A DNA stretch of 64,000 bases. Origin: Flavihumibacter solisilvae (GTDB lineage Bacteria > Bacteroidota > Bacteroidia > Chitinophagales > Chitinophagaceae). Where the stretch lies: assembly GCF_000814475.1 (NCBI RefSeq), contig NZ_JSVC01000027.1, forward strand, positions 62,001 through 126,000. The letters run 5' to 3'. Position numbers and translations under genes: made by a program. Numbering within the stretch: position 1 is the first letter of the stretch; the number at the start of each line of letters is the position of its first letter. This document shows positions 1 through 8,693 of this stretch, in pieces. Under the pieces are notes generated by a model. That model was not told the DNA's origin. It was given only the letters and a program-made list of their open reading frames with translations, and ran no database searches.

Positions 1-291
1 TTCGAACTCGCAGAACTTAAGGTCTTGGACAATCAGACATTTACCGTGGTCACGCCAAACAACCTGCAACAAAAATTCATCGATGGAGAAAGAATCCCAT
101 TGTCTGAATATATGCAGCAGCGCTTCCATAACCGATATCTTACATACCAGCTGATAGTTGAGCAGCGGGAAGACCTGATGATTAAAGTGGAAATGCCGCT
201 AAATTCAAGAGAACGATTTCAGCAAATTATAGAACAATTCCCATTGGTTAAAGACCTCAAAGACCGGTTAAGGCTTGAGCTCGACTATTAA
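1..291 (+). CDS. dnaX: DNA polymerase III subunit gamma/tau, C-terminal fragment
   Basis: Only the last 96 residues are in the window; the frame is open to the left edge, so the apparent TTG start at 25 is internal. The text resembles the C-terminal end of Bacteroidota gamma/tau subunits, with an IIEQFPLVKDLKDRLRLEL ending. In the replisome this subunit loads the beta clamp and ties the polymerase to the DnaB helicase. The ATPase part lies outside the window, so the assignment rests on the tail alone. It is followed by a 199-bp gap before ubiE. Confidence 0.75.
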   Translation, partial: FELAELKVLDNQTFTVVTPNNLQQKFIDGERIPLSEYMQQRFHNRYLTYQLIVEQREDLMIKVEMPLNSRERFQQIIEQFPLVKDLKDRLRLELDY

Positions 292-476
292 AAGAACAGA
301 CCTGAGCACTTCCAGGATGTGACGATACTGCGAAAATCGGCGAACCCGGACGCTCAGCGATTTCTCCTTTTTCACAAGTCAGCAGCCCCGTAATGCAATA
401 TGAATCCCTGAGTCCCATTATAAAGATGGGCATATAAGATATAAATCAAGAACAGAAATCCAAACAGTAAAGGGAT

Positions 477-484
477 TAACTTTG
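477..484 (+). promoter_or_regulatory. Bacteroidota -7 element before ubiE
   Basis: TAACTTTG matches the TAnnTTTG -7 consensus of Bacteroidota sigma-A promoters. It ends six bases before the ubiE ATG at 491, so transcription would begin at or very near the start codon. No clear TTG -33 element is visible at the usual distance. Confidence 0.5.
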
Positions 485-490
485 CCCACC

Positions 491-1249
491 ATGAGTAACT
501 CACTGCCACACGACAGCATTGTGCCTTTTGGTGACACGCGCCGCAGCAAGAAAGAACAGGTAGCTGAAATGTTTGACCAGATTGCATTCCGTTATGATTT
601 CCTGAACAGGTTTCTTAGTGGCGGCACAGACATTTACTGGAGACGAAGGGCCATCGCCGAATTGAAAGCGGTAAAACCAAAACTGGTGCTGGATGTAGCA
701 ACCGGTACTGGTGATGTGGCACTCATGACGATGAAATACCTTCAACCTGAAAAGATCATAGGAATTGACATTTCCACCGGCATGCTCGAACTCGGCCGGA
801 AGAAGATTGCAAAGGCAATGTTAAACGACAGAATTGAACTTGTGGAAGGTGACAGCGAAACAATAAATTTTCCAGTTAACACGTTTGATGCAATAACCGT
901 GGCCTTTGGCGTACGCAATTTCGAACATCTGCAACAAGGATTGAAGGAGATGCTGCGTGTATTAAAACCTGGGGGCAAACTTGTGGTCCTTGAATTTTCC
1001 AGGCCTAAACAAACAGGATTCAAAGCACTGTACAAGTTGTATATGAAACTTGTTGCTCCCGGCATCGGCAGGCTCATTTCGAAGAACAAAACTGCATACC
1101 AATATCTTAATGATTCCGTACAAGCCTTCCCGGAAGGCATGAAATTTGTGAACATCCTGCAGGAATGCGGATATACCGGTACCTATCTAAAAACGCTGAG
1201 CTTAGGAATATGCACAATATACTGCGGAACAAAACCTACAGAAAAGTAA
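491..1249 (+). CDS. ubiE: Menaquinone biosynthesis C-methyltransferase UbiE/MenG
   Basis: Class I SAM-dependent methyltransferase of 252 residues, the usual family length. It methylates demethylmenaquinone (and in other phyla the ubiquinone precursor) in the last step of quinone synthesis, at the inner face of the membrane. The SAM-binding motif LDVATGTGD lies near residue 67, after the family N-terminal signature MFDQIAFRYDFLN; the LRVLKPGGKLVVLEFS segment follows. The ATG at 491 is preferred to an upstream TTG at 482, which overlaps the -7 element. Its 3' end overlaps the next gene by 40 bp, suggesting coupled translation; the ubiE-porT pair is, as I recall, common in Bacteroidota. Confidence 0.93.
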   Translation: MSNSLPHDSIVPFGDTRRSKKEQVAEMFDQIAFRYDFLNRFLSGGTDIYWRRRAIAELKAVKPKLVLDVATGTGDVALMTMKYLQPEKIIGIDISTGMLELGRKKIAKAMLNDRIELVEGDSETINFPVNTFDAITVAFGVRNFEHLQQGLKEMLRVLKPGGKLVVLEFSRPKQTGFKALYKLYMKLVAPGIGRLISKNKTAYQYLNDSVQAFPEGMKFVNILQECGYTGTYLKTLSLGICTIYCGTKPTEK

Positions 1250-1965
1250 GTATTATCCTGTTATTCCTGCTGGGCATGTCTGGCGTTTACAGTTCAGCGT
1301 TTGCTCAATTGAGGGAGTCGCTCAATATGCCGGACAATGATGACAAGTGGTATCACATTGGTATCGTGATCATGGGAACATCCAACCGTTTCCAGATAAG
1401 CCAGCATGAAAGATTCCTTCAGTATGACAGCGTGTTGGTTTCAAACCCCAACAACAGCTTTGGATTTGGCATTGGTGGTATGCACACTTTCCGTATAAGC
1501 AACCGCTTTGAGGCACGTGTTGTTTTTCCGCAATTACTATTCGTTAATAAGTCGATCAATTATCACTTAAAATATCCGGATCCTGGTAAGGAGGAAACTT
1601 CTGTCATGAACCAGAATGTCGAATCCATACTCCTGGGCATCCCGGTTCAGCTCAAATTAAAGTCCGACCGGATAGGAAATTTCAGGGTGTATATGATGGG
1701 CGGTTTCAAAGTAGAGACAGATTTATCTTCCAAAGCAAATGCCCGCAACGCCGAGAATTTTGTGAAGCTGAAAAAAATGGATTTTGGAATTGAAGCTGGT
1801 ATTGGATTTAACTTCTACAATAAAATGTTCATTTTCTCTCCGGAGATCAAGATCAGTAATGGCATCGGAAATGTGCATTCACGCGACGAAAGCCTGAAGT
1901 ACTCTAACGTGATCGACCGCATTCAAAGCAGGCAGATCATCTTCTCCGTAATTTTCGAAGGATAA
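1210..1965 (+). CDS. porT: PorT-like outer-membrane beta-barrel protein
   Basis: Predicted 251-residue secreted protein. The start at 1210 (MHNILRNKTYRK) puts a hydrophobic segment ending in SSAFAQ at the right place for a signal peptide. The rest alternates polar and hydrophobic residues with many aromatic turns, as in an eight-strand barrel of the OmpW/PorT type. PorT is a core component of the type IX secretion system, and its position overlapping the end of ubiE supports PorT over a generic porin. No catalytic motif is seen. The family call rests on length, context and overall pattern, and is less certain than the barrel prediction. Confidence 0.7.
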   Translation: MHNILRNKTYRKVSIILLFLLGMSGVYSSAFAQLRESLNMPDNDDKWYHIGIVIMGTSNRFQISQHERFLQYDSVLVSNPNNSFGFGIGGMHTFRISNRFEARVVFPQLLFVNKSINYHLKYPDPGKEETSVMNQNVESILLGIPVQLKLKSDRIGNFRVYMMGGFKVETDLSSKANARNAENFVKLKKMDFGIEAGIGFNFYNKMFIFSPEIKISNGIGNVHSRDESLKYSNVIDRIQSRQIIFSVIFEG

Positions 1966-2001
1966 TTTTTTCGTATCGGATGCATTGATTAAATTGATCA
2001 T

Positions 2002-2778
2002 ATGCTGCTTCCCATCAGTGATGACAATACCGACAGGCACAGGACGCCATATTTCACATGGGCACTTCTGGCAATCAATATTTTCGTTTTCATTTTTCTT
2101 CAGGGATTTGGAAGTAATATCGCCTTCACCTATGCATACTCCACGGTTCCCGCAGAAATATTGACCAACACTGATATCATAACAGAATCGCAGGTGATAC
2201 GTGATCTTCAAACCGGCGAGCAATTTGAAATGCCTGGTTTACAGTTGACACCTATACCGGTCTATTTTACCCTGGTAACCTCTATGTTCATGCACGGAAG
2301 CCTAGCACATCTCGGTGGCAACATGTTATACCTCTGGATATTTGGTGATAACCTGGAAAACAGACTTGGACACATCGGCTACCTCTTATTTTACCTTTTA
2401 TGTGGACTCATTGCCTCGCTGAGCCATGTGTTTTTTACTCAGTTCACAGGGGCGAATCCCATGGTGCCCAGTCTTGGGGCGTCGGGAGCAATATCCGGGG
2501 TAATGGGCGGGTATCTCATGTTGTACCCGACGCGGAGAGTAAATGCACTTCTTGGCTGGATAATAGTGGCTATCCCAAGCTGGGTGGCTTTAGGCCTTTG
2601 GATCTTGCTGCAAGTTTTCAGTGGGTTTGGTACTATCGGTGGTGCGGGAGACGGGGTAGCATATGCTGCACACATCGGTGGATTTGCTGCCGGATTCCTT
2701 CTTATCAGGCTTTTTACGGACAAAACCCCACGTCCACCCAGGAAGCAGCAAACCCGCTGGGTCCAACGCAGATACTGA
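2002..2778 (+). CDS. Rhomboid family intramembrane serine protease
   Basis: A 258-residue polytopic membrane protein. The rhomboid catalytic dyad is visible: Ser161 in GASGAIS and His224 in AHIGGFAAG. An earlier transmembrane helix carries HLGGN (residues 103-107), which forms the oxyanion side of the active site. Rhomboids cut single-pass membrane proteins within the bilayer. The loop between the first and second helices (about residues 40-90) is rather long and polar, as in many bacterial members. Substrates cannot be told from sequence. Only 12 bp separate its end from the convergent lipoprotein gene, and no terminator hairpin is apparent there. Confidence 0.93.
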   Translation: MLLPISDDNTDRHRTPYFTWALLAINIFVFIFLQGFGSNIAFTYAYSTVPAEILTNTDIITESQVIRDLQTGEQFEMPGLQLTPIPVYFTLVTSMFMHGSLAHLGGNMLYLWIFGDNLENRLGHIGYLLFYLLCGLIASLSHVFFTQFTGANPMVPSLGASGAISGVMGGYLMLYPTRRVNALLGWIIVAIPSWVALGLWILLQVFSGFGTIGGAGDGVAYAAHIGGFAAGFLLIRLFTDKTPRPPRKQQTRWVQRRY

Positions 2779-2790
2779 TCTATTTTAGAT

Positions 2791-3933
2791 TCAGAATGAG
2801 GATGCTGATTGAATTCGACTGATCATGAGCTGGTAACAATTGCGTACCAGTCGGTCTGCAATCTGGTTCCTCGAAGGCGGATAATCATCAAACCGGTTGT
2901 TGATAAGCGCCCAGTCCGAACTGGACAGCGCCCTCTTGTCACCGGTGAATCGCGCCGTTTCCTGTTTCCAGTCGAACCGGTCGGGAAACCTGTCAAACAC
3001 GATATCACGATTTGTTTCACGGTCGAAAATCCTGCACTCCAATGTGGCGTATGAAGTTAAATATCGGCGGTTTACAAAAACCGTGGCGGTTACGGTTGTA
3101 TACACCGGTTTCGGGGGGTTGGTTTTCGTTTTTCCGGTTTCAATCTGCGCCGTCCGCTGGTAGGATCTCGAGTCCGAATGCAACTGGTCGATGAACAGGT
3201 CTGTGAAAACGAGGTCAACGATCCTGTCTGGCACAAGCTGCTGCGACTTGATTTCCCAGTCAGAGTAAAAACGGACATTTGCCCAGGCCCTCGAGTTAAG
3301 GTCCCGAACCATTTGCTGTTGCAGGAAGTCACTCTGGAATCCCCAATAACTCCAATTATAACGGTAATAATTTACCGGGTTCACAAGGACCCGTAACGTA
3401 GCCCGCGAAGCAGCTTCATTCAACAAGCGATTGATGTCTCGGTAACCAGGTGAGATTTTGGCAGCCCGGCTGAAATTATCATAGGCCTTTTGCGCATAGT
3501 CCCGCGTGTTATAACTCATAAATGTCATACCCTGTTCATAATATTCCTCGACCGCTTTTTGCCGCGCATCGTCAATCTCGTTCGACGGATCCCAGGGTTC
3601 GGACAACGCCCTGGTTGCCGCAGGTGACTTTTTCACCTGTTCATACATCTGCTTCACCACAGCCCACTCTTTCGCCACATCTTCGAACCGAAGTCCGGGC
3701 TGGCCATGGCTTTCCAGTTCTGAGGTTACCTGTTTCCTTTTGCTGACTGCCGCTGAATAGGCTTCCGGCAATTGCCTGGACGCTTCCCTGTCAGCCGGGT
3801 TTTTATTAAGCCTTTCTATCAGATCGAAGACCGCCTTGTCCTCGTAGGTATATCGGTTGGACAGGGACCTGCCGCCGCCACAGGCGGTCAGCAAAACAAC
3901 CCACAAAACCAACAGATATTGATATATTTTCAT
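2791..3933 (-). CDS. Uncharacterised lipoprotein with helical N-terminal half
   Basis: A 380-residue protein. The start at 3933 gives a textbook lipoprotein signal, VVLLTAC followed by GGG, so it should be lipid-anchored, probably in the outer membrane. The next 170 residues look helical and charged and contain a TPR-like stretch (EYYEQGMTFMSYNTRDYAQK). The second half is rich in Tyr, Arg and beta-type sequence, ending in a helical segment. A longer open frame upstream is not used because the lipobox fixes the start. I do not recognise a named family. It is transcribed away from the glycosyltransferase at 4108. Confidence 0.8.
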   Translation of the reverse strand: MKIYQYLLVLWVVLLTACGGGRSLSNRYTYEDKAVFDLIERLNKNPADREASRQLPEAYSAAVSKRKQVTSELESHGQPGLRFEDVAKEWAVVKQMYEQVKKSPAATRALSEPWDPSNEIDDARQKAVEEYYEQGMTFMSYNTRDYAQKAYDNFSRAAKISPGYRDINRLLNEAASRATLRVLVNPVNYYRYNWSYWGFQSDFLQQQMVRDLNSRAWANVRFYSDWEIKSQQLVPDRIVDLVFTDLFIDQLHSDSRSYQRTAQIETGKTKTNPPKPVYTTVTATVFVNRRYLTSYATLECRIFDRETNRDIVFDRFPDRFDWKQETARFTGDKRALSSSDWALINNRFDDYPPSRNQIADRLVRNCYQLMISRIQSASSF

Positions 3934-4107
3934 ATTATGAAATTTAAACTTAAAAGAAGAATTTTCCATCAATGGCACAGATTTTTCTAATAAGGGTAGA
4001 GGTATGAAAATCCCATTAAAAAGGCCTTCCGGAACACCCCGACCAAACCGGCGCCATGAATATGGGTTATATTTAGATAACTGAAATTCCCTGCAAAATC
4101 CCATTCT

Positions 4108-5607
4108 ATGGTATCAGTAATTATCCCGGTGTTAAATGAAGGTGCTACCATCCGCAAAGTGATCAAAATCATTAAGCAGACCAGGTTGCCCATTGAAATC
4201 GTTATTGTAGATGACAACTCAACGGATAATACGATATCGGAAGCGAGAAAGGAAAATGTAAGGATCATAACGAGCAGCATGCGGGGAAAAGGATTGTCCA
4301 TGCGTGAAGGTTTGCTTGCTGCGAAATATGAGGTTGTAGTCTACCTTGACGGTGACATCATAACATACCCGCCAAATGTCGTTGACCTGCTTTCGCAACC
4401 GATCATTGACGGCAAGGCAGACTTTGTAAAGTCCACATTCAAAAGGCAGGCCGGGCGTGTAACACAGCTGGTTGCGAAGCCATTGCTGAGCATATTGTTC
4501 CCCGAACTTGCATACCTGGAGCAACCGCTGAGCGGCATGATAGCAGCTAAGCGGTCATTCCTGAAACAAGTCAGTTTTGAGAAGGATTATGGCGTTGACA
4601 TTGGCCTGCTGATCGACATGCACCGGTTGAATGCGAGAATTCAGGAGGTAAATATCGGACGGGTTCAGAATGCCATGCAATCACTCGAACAATTGGGAAA
4701 AATGTCAAAGGAAGTTTCCCGCACAATCCTGAACAAGGCAGACGCTCTGGGCTCTCCAAACCTTGGAATGCTGGGACCGATTGATCTAATTAATCGCCAG
4801 ATGGAATCGGCGGTAATGGAATCCATTGAAAAAATGGAAAAGATGGTGCTGCTTGAAATGGATCATATTGTTTTACAGGGCAATTTTCTCGATACAGCTT
4901 CAAAAAGTCTCGGATTAGCCGGCGGGCTCAAAGAGATCAATGAACACTACCTAGATGGCAAGGACCGCCTGAATGCAATAGCGACATTGTTTGCTGGAAC
5001 AAGTATGCCTGAGTTGCTCGAGATAGCAGATAGCATGTCGTTGGCAACGGGCGTCCGCGAACTGATCACCGAACTCCGGAAACGAGGCTATACTGTAGGT
5101 ATTGTAACGGAACAGTTCTCCTGCGTGGCCAAGCATTTGAAAAATGTACTGGGATTTGATTTTATTCTTTCCAACCAAATGGTGCTTAAGGATGGAATTG
5201 TTACAGGCGAAATTGACTTCGCGCCTTATTTCTTTTCGGTGGAAGGGGAAAGCAAGTATGGCAAACAAAACTTATTTGCGCATATTCAGTTACGCTATAA
5301 ACTATCGTCTGGCAATATCATCTATGTTACCGGTACTTATCTCGACCGGGAAAGCCTGCAACAGGCAGGTATCGGCCACCTTGTAGAATCAGGAGATGTG
5401 CTTTCACTACTGGATTTATTGCCAGGCAAAAAGCCAGAACGAAGCCTGATCGGCTTCATGGCCCCTCCCAGACCTGCTGCCCTGGTACTGCCGGCCGTCA
5501 TGTTAACCGCCATCGGAGTAGTTGCTTACCTGGGCCTGAAAGCATTCAGAAACACCATCGAGGATGTCACTTCATCGCCTGAAGACAGAAACCTCGCTCC
5601 CGCTTAA
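4108..5607 (+). CDS. GT2 glycosyltransferase fused to a degenerate HAD domain
   Basis: A 499-residue two-domain protein. Residues 1-200 are a GT-A fold: SVIIPVLNE at the start, VDDNSTD near 34, a DGD metal-binding motif at 81-83, and YGVDIGLLID at 161-170, which resembles glucosyl-3-phosphoglycerate synthases. Residues 245-440 resemble a SerB-type HAD phosphatase. However, the nucleophile Asp of motif I is Glu250 (LEMDH) and motif IV, normally GDGxND, reads TGTYLD at 408-413, so phosphatase activity is doubtful. A hydrophobic helix at about 458-478 could anchor the C-terminus in the membrane. The donor and acceptor sugars are unknown. A fused synthase/phosphatase route would be an attractive role if the HAD half were active. 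Confidence 0.82.
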   Translation: MVSVIIPVLNEGATIRKVIKIIKQTRLPIEIVIVDDNSTDNTISEARKENVRIITSSMRGKGLSMREGLLAAKYEVVVYLDGDIITYPPNVVDLLSQPIIDGKADFVKSTFKRQAGRVTQLVAKPLLSILFPELAYLEQPLSGMIAAKRSFLKQVSFEKDYGVDIGLLIDMHRLNARIQEVNIGRVQNAMQSLEQLGKMSKEVSRTILNKADALGSPNLGMLGPIDLINRQMESAVMESIEKMEKMVLLEMDHIVLQGNFLDTASKSLGLAGGLKEINEHYLDGKDRLNAIATLFAGTSMPELLEIADSMSLATGVRELITELRKRGYTVGIVTEQFSCVAKHLKNVLGFDFILSNQMVLKDGIVTGEIDFAPYFFSVEGESKYGKQNLFAHIQLRYKLSSGNIIYVTGTYLDRESLQQAGIGHLVESGDVLSLLDLLPGKKPERSLIGFMAPPRPAALVLPAVMLTAIGVVAYLGLKAFRNTIEDVTSSPEDRNLAPA

Positions 5608-5639
5608 ATTCGTCGGCTGACGAACTACAAAATAAAAAA

Positions 5640-5658
5640 GCGCCCTGTTAAAGGGCGC
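5640..5658 (-). terminator. Rho-independent terminator of the pyruvate dehydrogenase E2 gene
   Basis: A 6-bp GC stem (GCGCCC 5640-5645 with GGGCGC 5653-5658) around a 7-nt loop. On the minus strand the hairpin is followed by a T-run (5634-5639 read as T), placing it about 24 bp after the E2 stop codon. There is no T-run on the plus side. Confidence 0.75.
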
Positions 5659-5681
5659 CTTCATTAATATTCGTTAGTCAT

Positions 5682-7370
5682 TTAAACCAACATCCGTAAA
5701 GGCTCTTCGAGCAGAGATTTCAACGTTTGCAGGAATGCGGAACCGGTAGCGCCATCTACAACACGGTGGTCACAGCTAAGTGTTACCTTCATAACGTTCC
5801 CGGGTACAACCTGGCCATTTTTAACTACAGGTACCTGTTGGATCGCACCAATTGCAAGAATACAACTGTCGGGGGGATTGATAATTGCGGTAAACTCGTC
5901 AATTCCAAACATCCCAAGGTTACTGATAGTAAAGGTGCTGCCTTCCCAGTCAGAAGGTTGGAGCTTCTTATTCTTCGCGCGGGTAGCAAAATCCTTCACT
6001 TCTACTGCGATCTGAGCCAATCCTTTCGTATCAGCGAACCTTACTACAGGTACAAGAAGACCATCTTCCACTGCCACTGCCACTCCGATATTCACATGAT
6101 GGTTTGTGCGGATACTTTCTCCCATCCAGCTGCTGTTAACTGCAGGATGTTTTTTCAGTGAGAGAGCGACAGCTTTGAGCACCATGTCATTGAAAGAGAT
6201 TTTTACAGGCGCGGTTTCATTGATCTGCGCTCTGCTTGCCACAGCTTTATCCATGTCAATAGACATGGTAAGGTAAAAATGTGGAGCCGTAAACTTGCTT
6301 TCAGCCAGGCGCTTGGCTATTACTTTACGCATTTGAGAAACCGGCTTGTCTTCGAAGCTCACCTGTCCTGCAGGCGCTGCCTGAACAGCAGCAGGTGCTG
6401 AAGCAGGTGTAGCTGACGGAGCGGCCGCAGGAGCTTTTTCCGAAGGCTTGAAGGTTTCGATATCTGCTTTAATAATCCTGCCACCATCGCCGGATCCCTG
6501 GACCTGGTTGAGGCTGATTCCTTTTTCTGCAGCCATTTTCTTGGCAAGCGGGGAGGCTTTCACCCGTCCGTTAGTTGCAGCTTCCTCTTGTGACTGTGTC
6601 CCTGACGGCGCCGAAGTTGTCTCTGCACTTTCAGAAGGCTGACCAGACGGCGCTGAAGCTGATCCACCACTGCCGGCTGCTGCCTTAATTGCCTCCAGGT
6701 CAACTTTGCCCTCCTCACCTATCACACATAGTAAAGAGTTAACGGGAACTTTGTCACCCTTATTTGCACCGATATATAACAATGTGCCATTTTTATAGCT
6801 TTCGAGTTCCATTGTAGCCTTATCAGTTTCCACTTCGGCCAGGAGGTCACCCTTACTCACCTTATCACCAACTTTTTTATGCCATTCTGCAATCACACCT
6901 TCTGTCATGGTGTCGCTAAGCCGAGGCATAAGAATAACTTCTTCCACCTTGCTCAGGTCAAGTTGGGTGCCGGTATTTCCTTTAGGAGCAGGAGCGGCCT
7001 GGGGAGTTTGAGGTGCCGGCTGGGGCTGGGGTTCTGCAGCTTTTTCGGCGGCAGGCTGTGCTTGTGACGCAGCCTGAGGCTGAGAAGCGCCCGCGCCAGA
7101 ATTTGCAGCAACGAGAGAAGCAATGTCTTCACCTGGATTGCCAATAATAGCAAGCAGGTCATTTACCTGGAGCTTGCCGCCCTTTGCAACACCAATATGC
7201 AATAAAGTGCCATCCTTATAGCTTTCGAGGTCCATGGTCGCTTTATCAGTTTCCACTTCTGCCAGCAATTCGCCTTTCTTCACCGGATCTCCTACCTTTT
7301 TATGCCAGGCTGCGATCACCCCCTCGGTCATGGTATCGCTCAAACGGGGCATCAATATCACTTCTGCCAT
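5682..7370 (-). CDS. pdhC: Pyruvate dehydrogenase complex E2 (dihydrolipoyl acetyltransferase)
   Basis: A 562-residue E2 core subunit that moves acetyl groups from E1 to CoA. Two lipoyl domains are present, with lipoylated lysines K43 and K184, both in ETDKATM motifs, separated by a flexible Ala/Pro/Gln linker. A peripheral-subunit-binding domain follows at about 270-305, then a second Ala/Pro linker, then the catalytic domain ending with DHRVVDG near residue 534. Start at 7370 (MAEVILMPRL) is set by the first lipoyl domain; the open frame upstream is not conserved-looking. The E1 and E3 genes are not adjacent. It is divergent from ysxC, with a 94-bp gap holding both promoters. Confidence 0.93.
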   Translation of the reverse strand: MAEVILMPRLSDTMTEGVIAAWHKKVGDPVKKGELLAEVETDKATMDLESYKDGTLLHIGVAKGGKLQVNDLLAIIGNPGEDIASLVAANSGAGASQPQAASQAQPAAEKAAEPQPQPAPQTPQAAPAPKGNTGTQLDLSKVEEVILMPRLSDTMTEGVIAEWHKKVGDKVSKGDLLAEVETDKATMELESYKNGTLLYIGANKGDKVPVNSLLCVIGEEGKVDLEAIKAAAGSGGSASAPSGQPSESAETTSAPSGTQSQEEAATNGRVKASPLAKKMAAEKGISLNQVQGSGDGGRIIKADIETFKPSEKAPAAAPSATPASAPAAVQAAPAGQVSFEDKPVSQMRKVIAKRLAESKFTAPHFYLTMSIDMDKAVASRAQINETAPVKISFNDMVLKAVALSLKKHPAVNSSWMGESIRTNHHVNIGVAVAVEDGLLVPVVRFADTKGLAQIAVEVKDFATRAKNKKLQPSDWEGSTFTISNLGMFGIDEFTAIINPPDSCILAIGAIQQVPVVKNGQVVPGNVMKVTLSCDHRVVDGATGSAFLQTLKSLLEEPLRMLV

Positions 7371-7453
7371 TTGACGTATGTGTTTTGTTTTCGTTTGCTT
7401 TTGAGAGGCCGAAATTAAGGCAAATTGGCCAAAAAGAAGCGGCTGGCTTCTTC

Positions 7454-7461
7454 TATCTTTG
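7454..7461 (+). promoter_or_regulatory. Bacteroidota -7 element before ysxC
   Basis: TATCTTTG matches TAnnTTTG and ends three bases before the ATG at 7465. A leaderless transcript, or a start slightly inside the annotated gene, is implied. The nearest upstream TTG (7425-7427) is 26 bp away, wider than usual. Confidence 0.5.
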
Positions 7462-7464
7462 CGC

Positions 7465-8097
7465 ATGCACATCTCAAAAGCAGCCTACCTGGTCAGCAGT
7501 CCTGAAGTTGAAAAATGTCCGGCACCCGACAGGCCGGAATATGCCTTCATCGGCAGGAGCAATGTAGGGAAATCGTCACTGATAAATATGCTGTGCCGTA
7601 ATCAAAAACTGGCAAAAACTTCAGGATCACCCGGCAAGACGCAGTTAATCAATCATTTTGAGATCACGAGCGTTAAACAGGAAGGAGGGCGCGACTATTC
7701 GAACTGGTACCTCGTGGATCTGCCAGGTTATGGTTTTGCCAAAGTATCCCAAACCCAGCGGCGTCAGTGGGAAAAAATGATCGAAAATTACCTCCGGAAG
7801 CGGGAAAACCTGATAATGGTGTTTATCCTGATCGACAGTCGCCATGAACCGCAGCGGATCGACCTTGATTTCGTAAACCAGCTGGGAGAATGGCAGGTGC
7901 CATTTACCCTCGTTTTTACCAAAGCGGATAAGGAAAACCAGCGGACTGTCGCCAAGAATGTGAAGGACTTTCTCAATGCAATGCGGGAGACATGGCAGTT
8001 TCTTCCTGCCCATGTTGTGAGCAGTGCAATTAAACAGACCGGCCGGGACAAGATCCTCGGCATAATAAGCGAATTAAATAAGGAAATTTCCGGTTAG
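7465..8097 (+). CDS. ysxC: Ribosome biogenesis GTP-binding protein YsxC/YihA (EngB)
   Basis: A 210-residue TRAFAC-class GTPase needed for assembly of the large ribosomal subunit. All G motifs can be read in order: GRSNVGKSS (G1, near residue 30), the switch threonine region (G2), DLPGYGFA (G3), TKAD (G4) and SSAIK (G5). Length is normal for the family. The ATG at 7465 is preferred to a TTG two codons earlier. It is followed by a small secreted protein 52 bp downstream on the same strand. Confidence 0.93.
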   Translation: MHISKAAYLVSSPEVEKCPAPDRPEYAFIGRSNVGKSSLINMLCRNQKLAKTSGSPGKTQLINHFEITSVKQEGGRDYSNWYLVDLPGYGFAKVSQTQRRQWEKMIENYLRKRENLIMVFILIDSRHEPQRIDLDFVNQLGEWQVPFTLVFTKADKENQRTVAKNVKDFLNAMRETWQFLPAHVVSSAIKQTGRDKILGIISELNKEISG

Positions 8098-8149
8098 GCA
8101 TCGCATTTCAATAATTGGGTGTAGCTTCAATATATCACAATAATTGAAT

Positions 8150-8596
8150 ATGAAAAGACTGACGATCTCCCTGCTGGCATGCCTGGTGCTTGTTGCAGCT
8201 CATGCACAGACTGCAGTGAACTACCCCAATGATGTAAAAACCGTGTTAGAAACCATCAAGACAAACGCTTTCAAGAATGGTTACCAACATATGATCTCGT
8301 ATGATGAAACCAGCAATGCGTCTCTTTTTGTGAAACAGAACACGGAATACATTGTATTCTTCGTATACGATAATACAAGCCGGCCTACCCCGGATTTCAA
8401 GGGATACCTGATGACGCCGGATAATGAGCTCAAGAAAAAATACACTGCGAAGCCCGATGACATTGGCCAGGTAGGTGCCGCCCGCGTTGCAAGACTCAAC
8501 TTCAAGACCAGAAAATTTGCCGATGGTCACGAACAATATCCAATAAAACTGGAAGCTAATCCAAAGGCCACGATCTATATTTTCTACAGAGGTTAA
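8150..8596 (+). CDS. Small secreted protein of unknown function
   Basis: A 148-residue protein beginning MKRLTISLLACLVLVAAHAQ, a clear Sec signal peptide with an AHAQ cleavage site. The mature part, about 130 residues, is mixed alpha/beta with no cysteine and no recognisable motif, and ends in YIFYRG. ATG at 8150 is chosen over a TTG at 8144. It follows ysxC by 52 bp and may be co-transcribed or have its own promoter. No function can be assigned. Confidence 0.75.
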   Translation: MKRLTISLLACLVLVAAHAQTAVNYPNDVKTVLETIKTNAFKNGYQHMISYDETSNASLFVKQNTEYIVFFVYDNTSRPTPDFKGYLMTPDNELKKKYTAKPDDIGQVGAARVARLNFKTRKFADGHEQYPIKLEANPKATIYIFYRG

Positions 8597-8693
8597 GGGC
8601 CGTTCCGGCGAAGTAAAGCAACTGGTGGGGGAGATGATTCCCTTAGCGGTGATATAACACCACTTTCGGACATGGATGAGGGTTAGTGAACAA

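Noticed and set aside
2809-3396. Several plus-strand reading frames opposite the lipoprotein gene
   Set aside because: They overlap a well-supported lipoprotein gene on the other strand and show no protein-like composition or signals.
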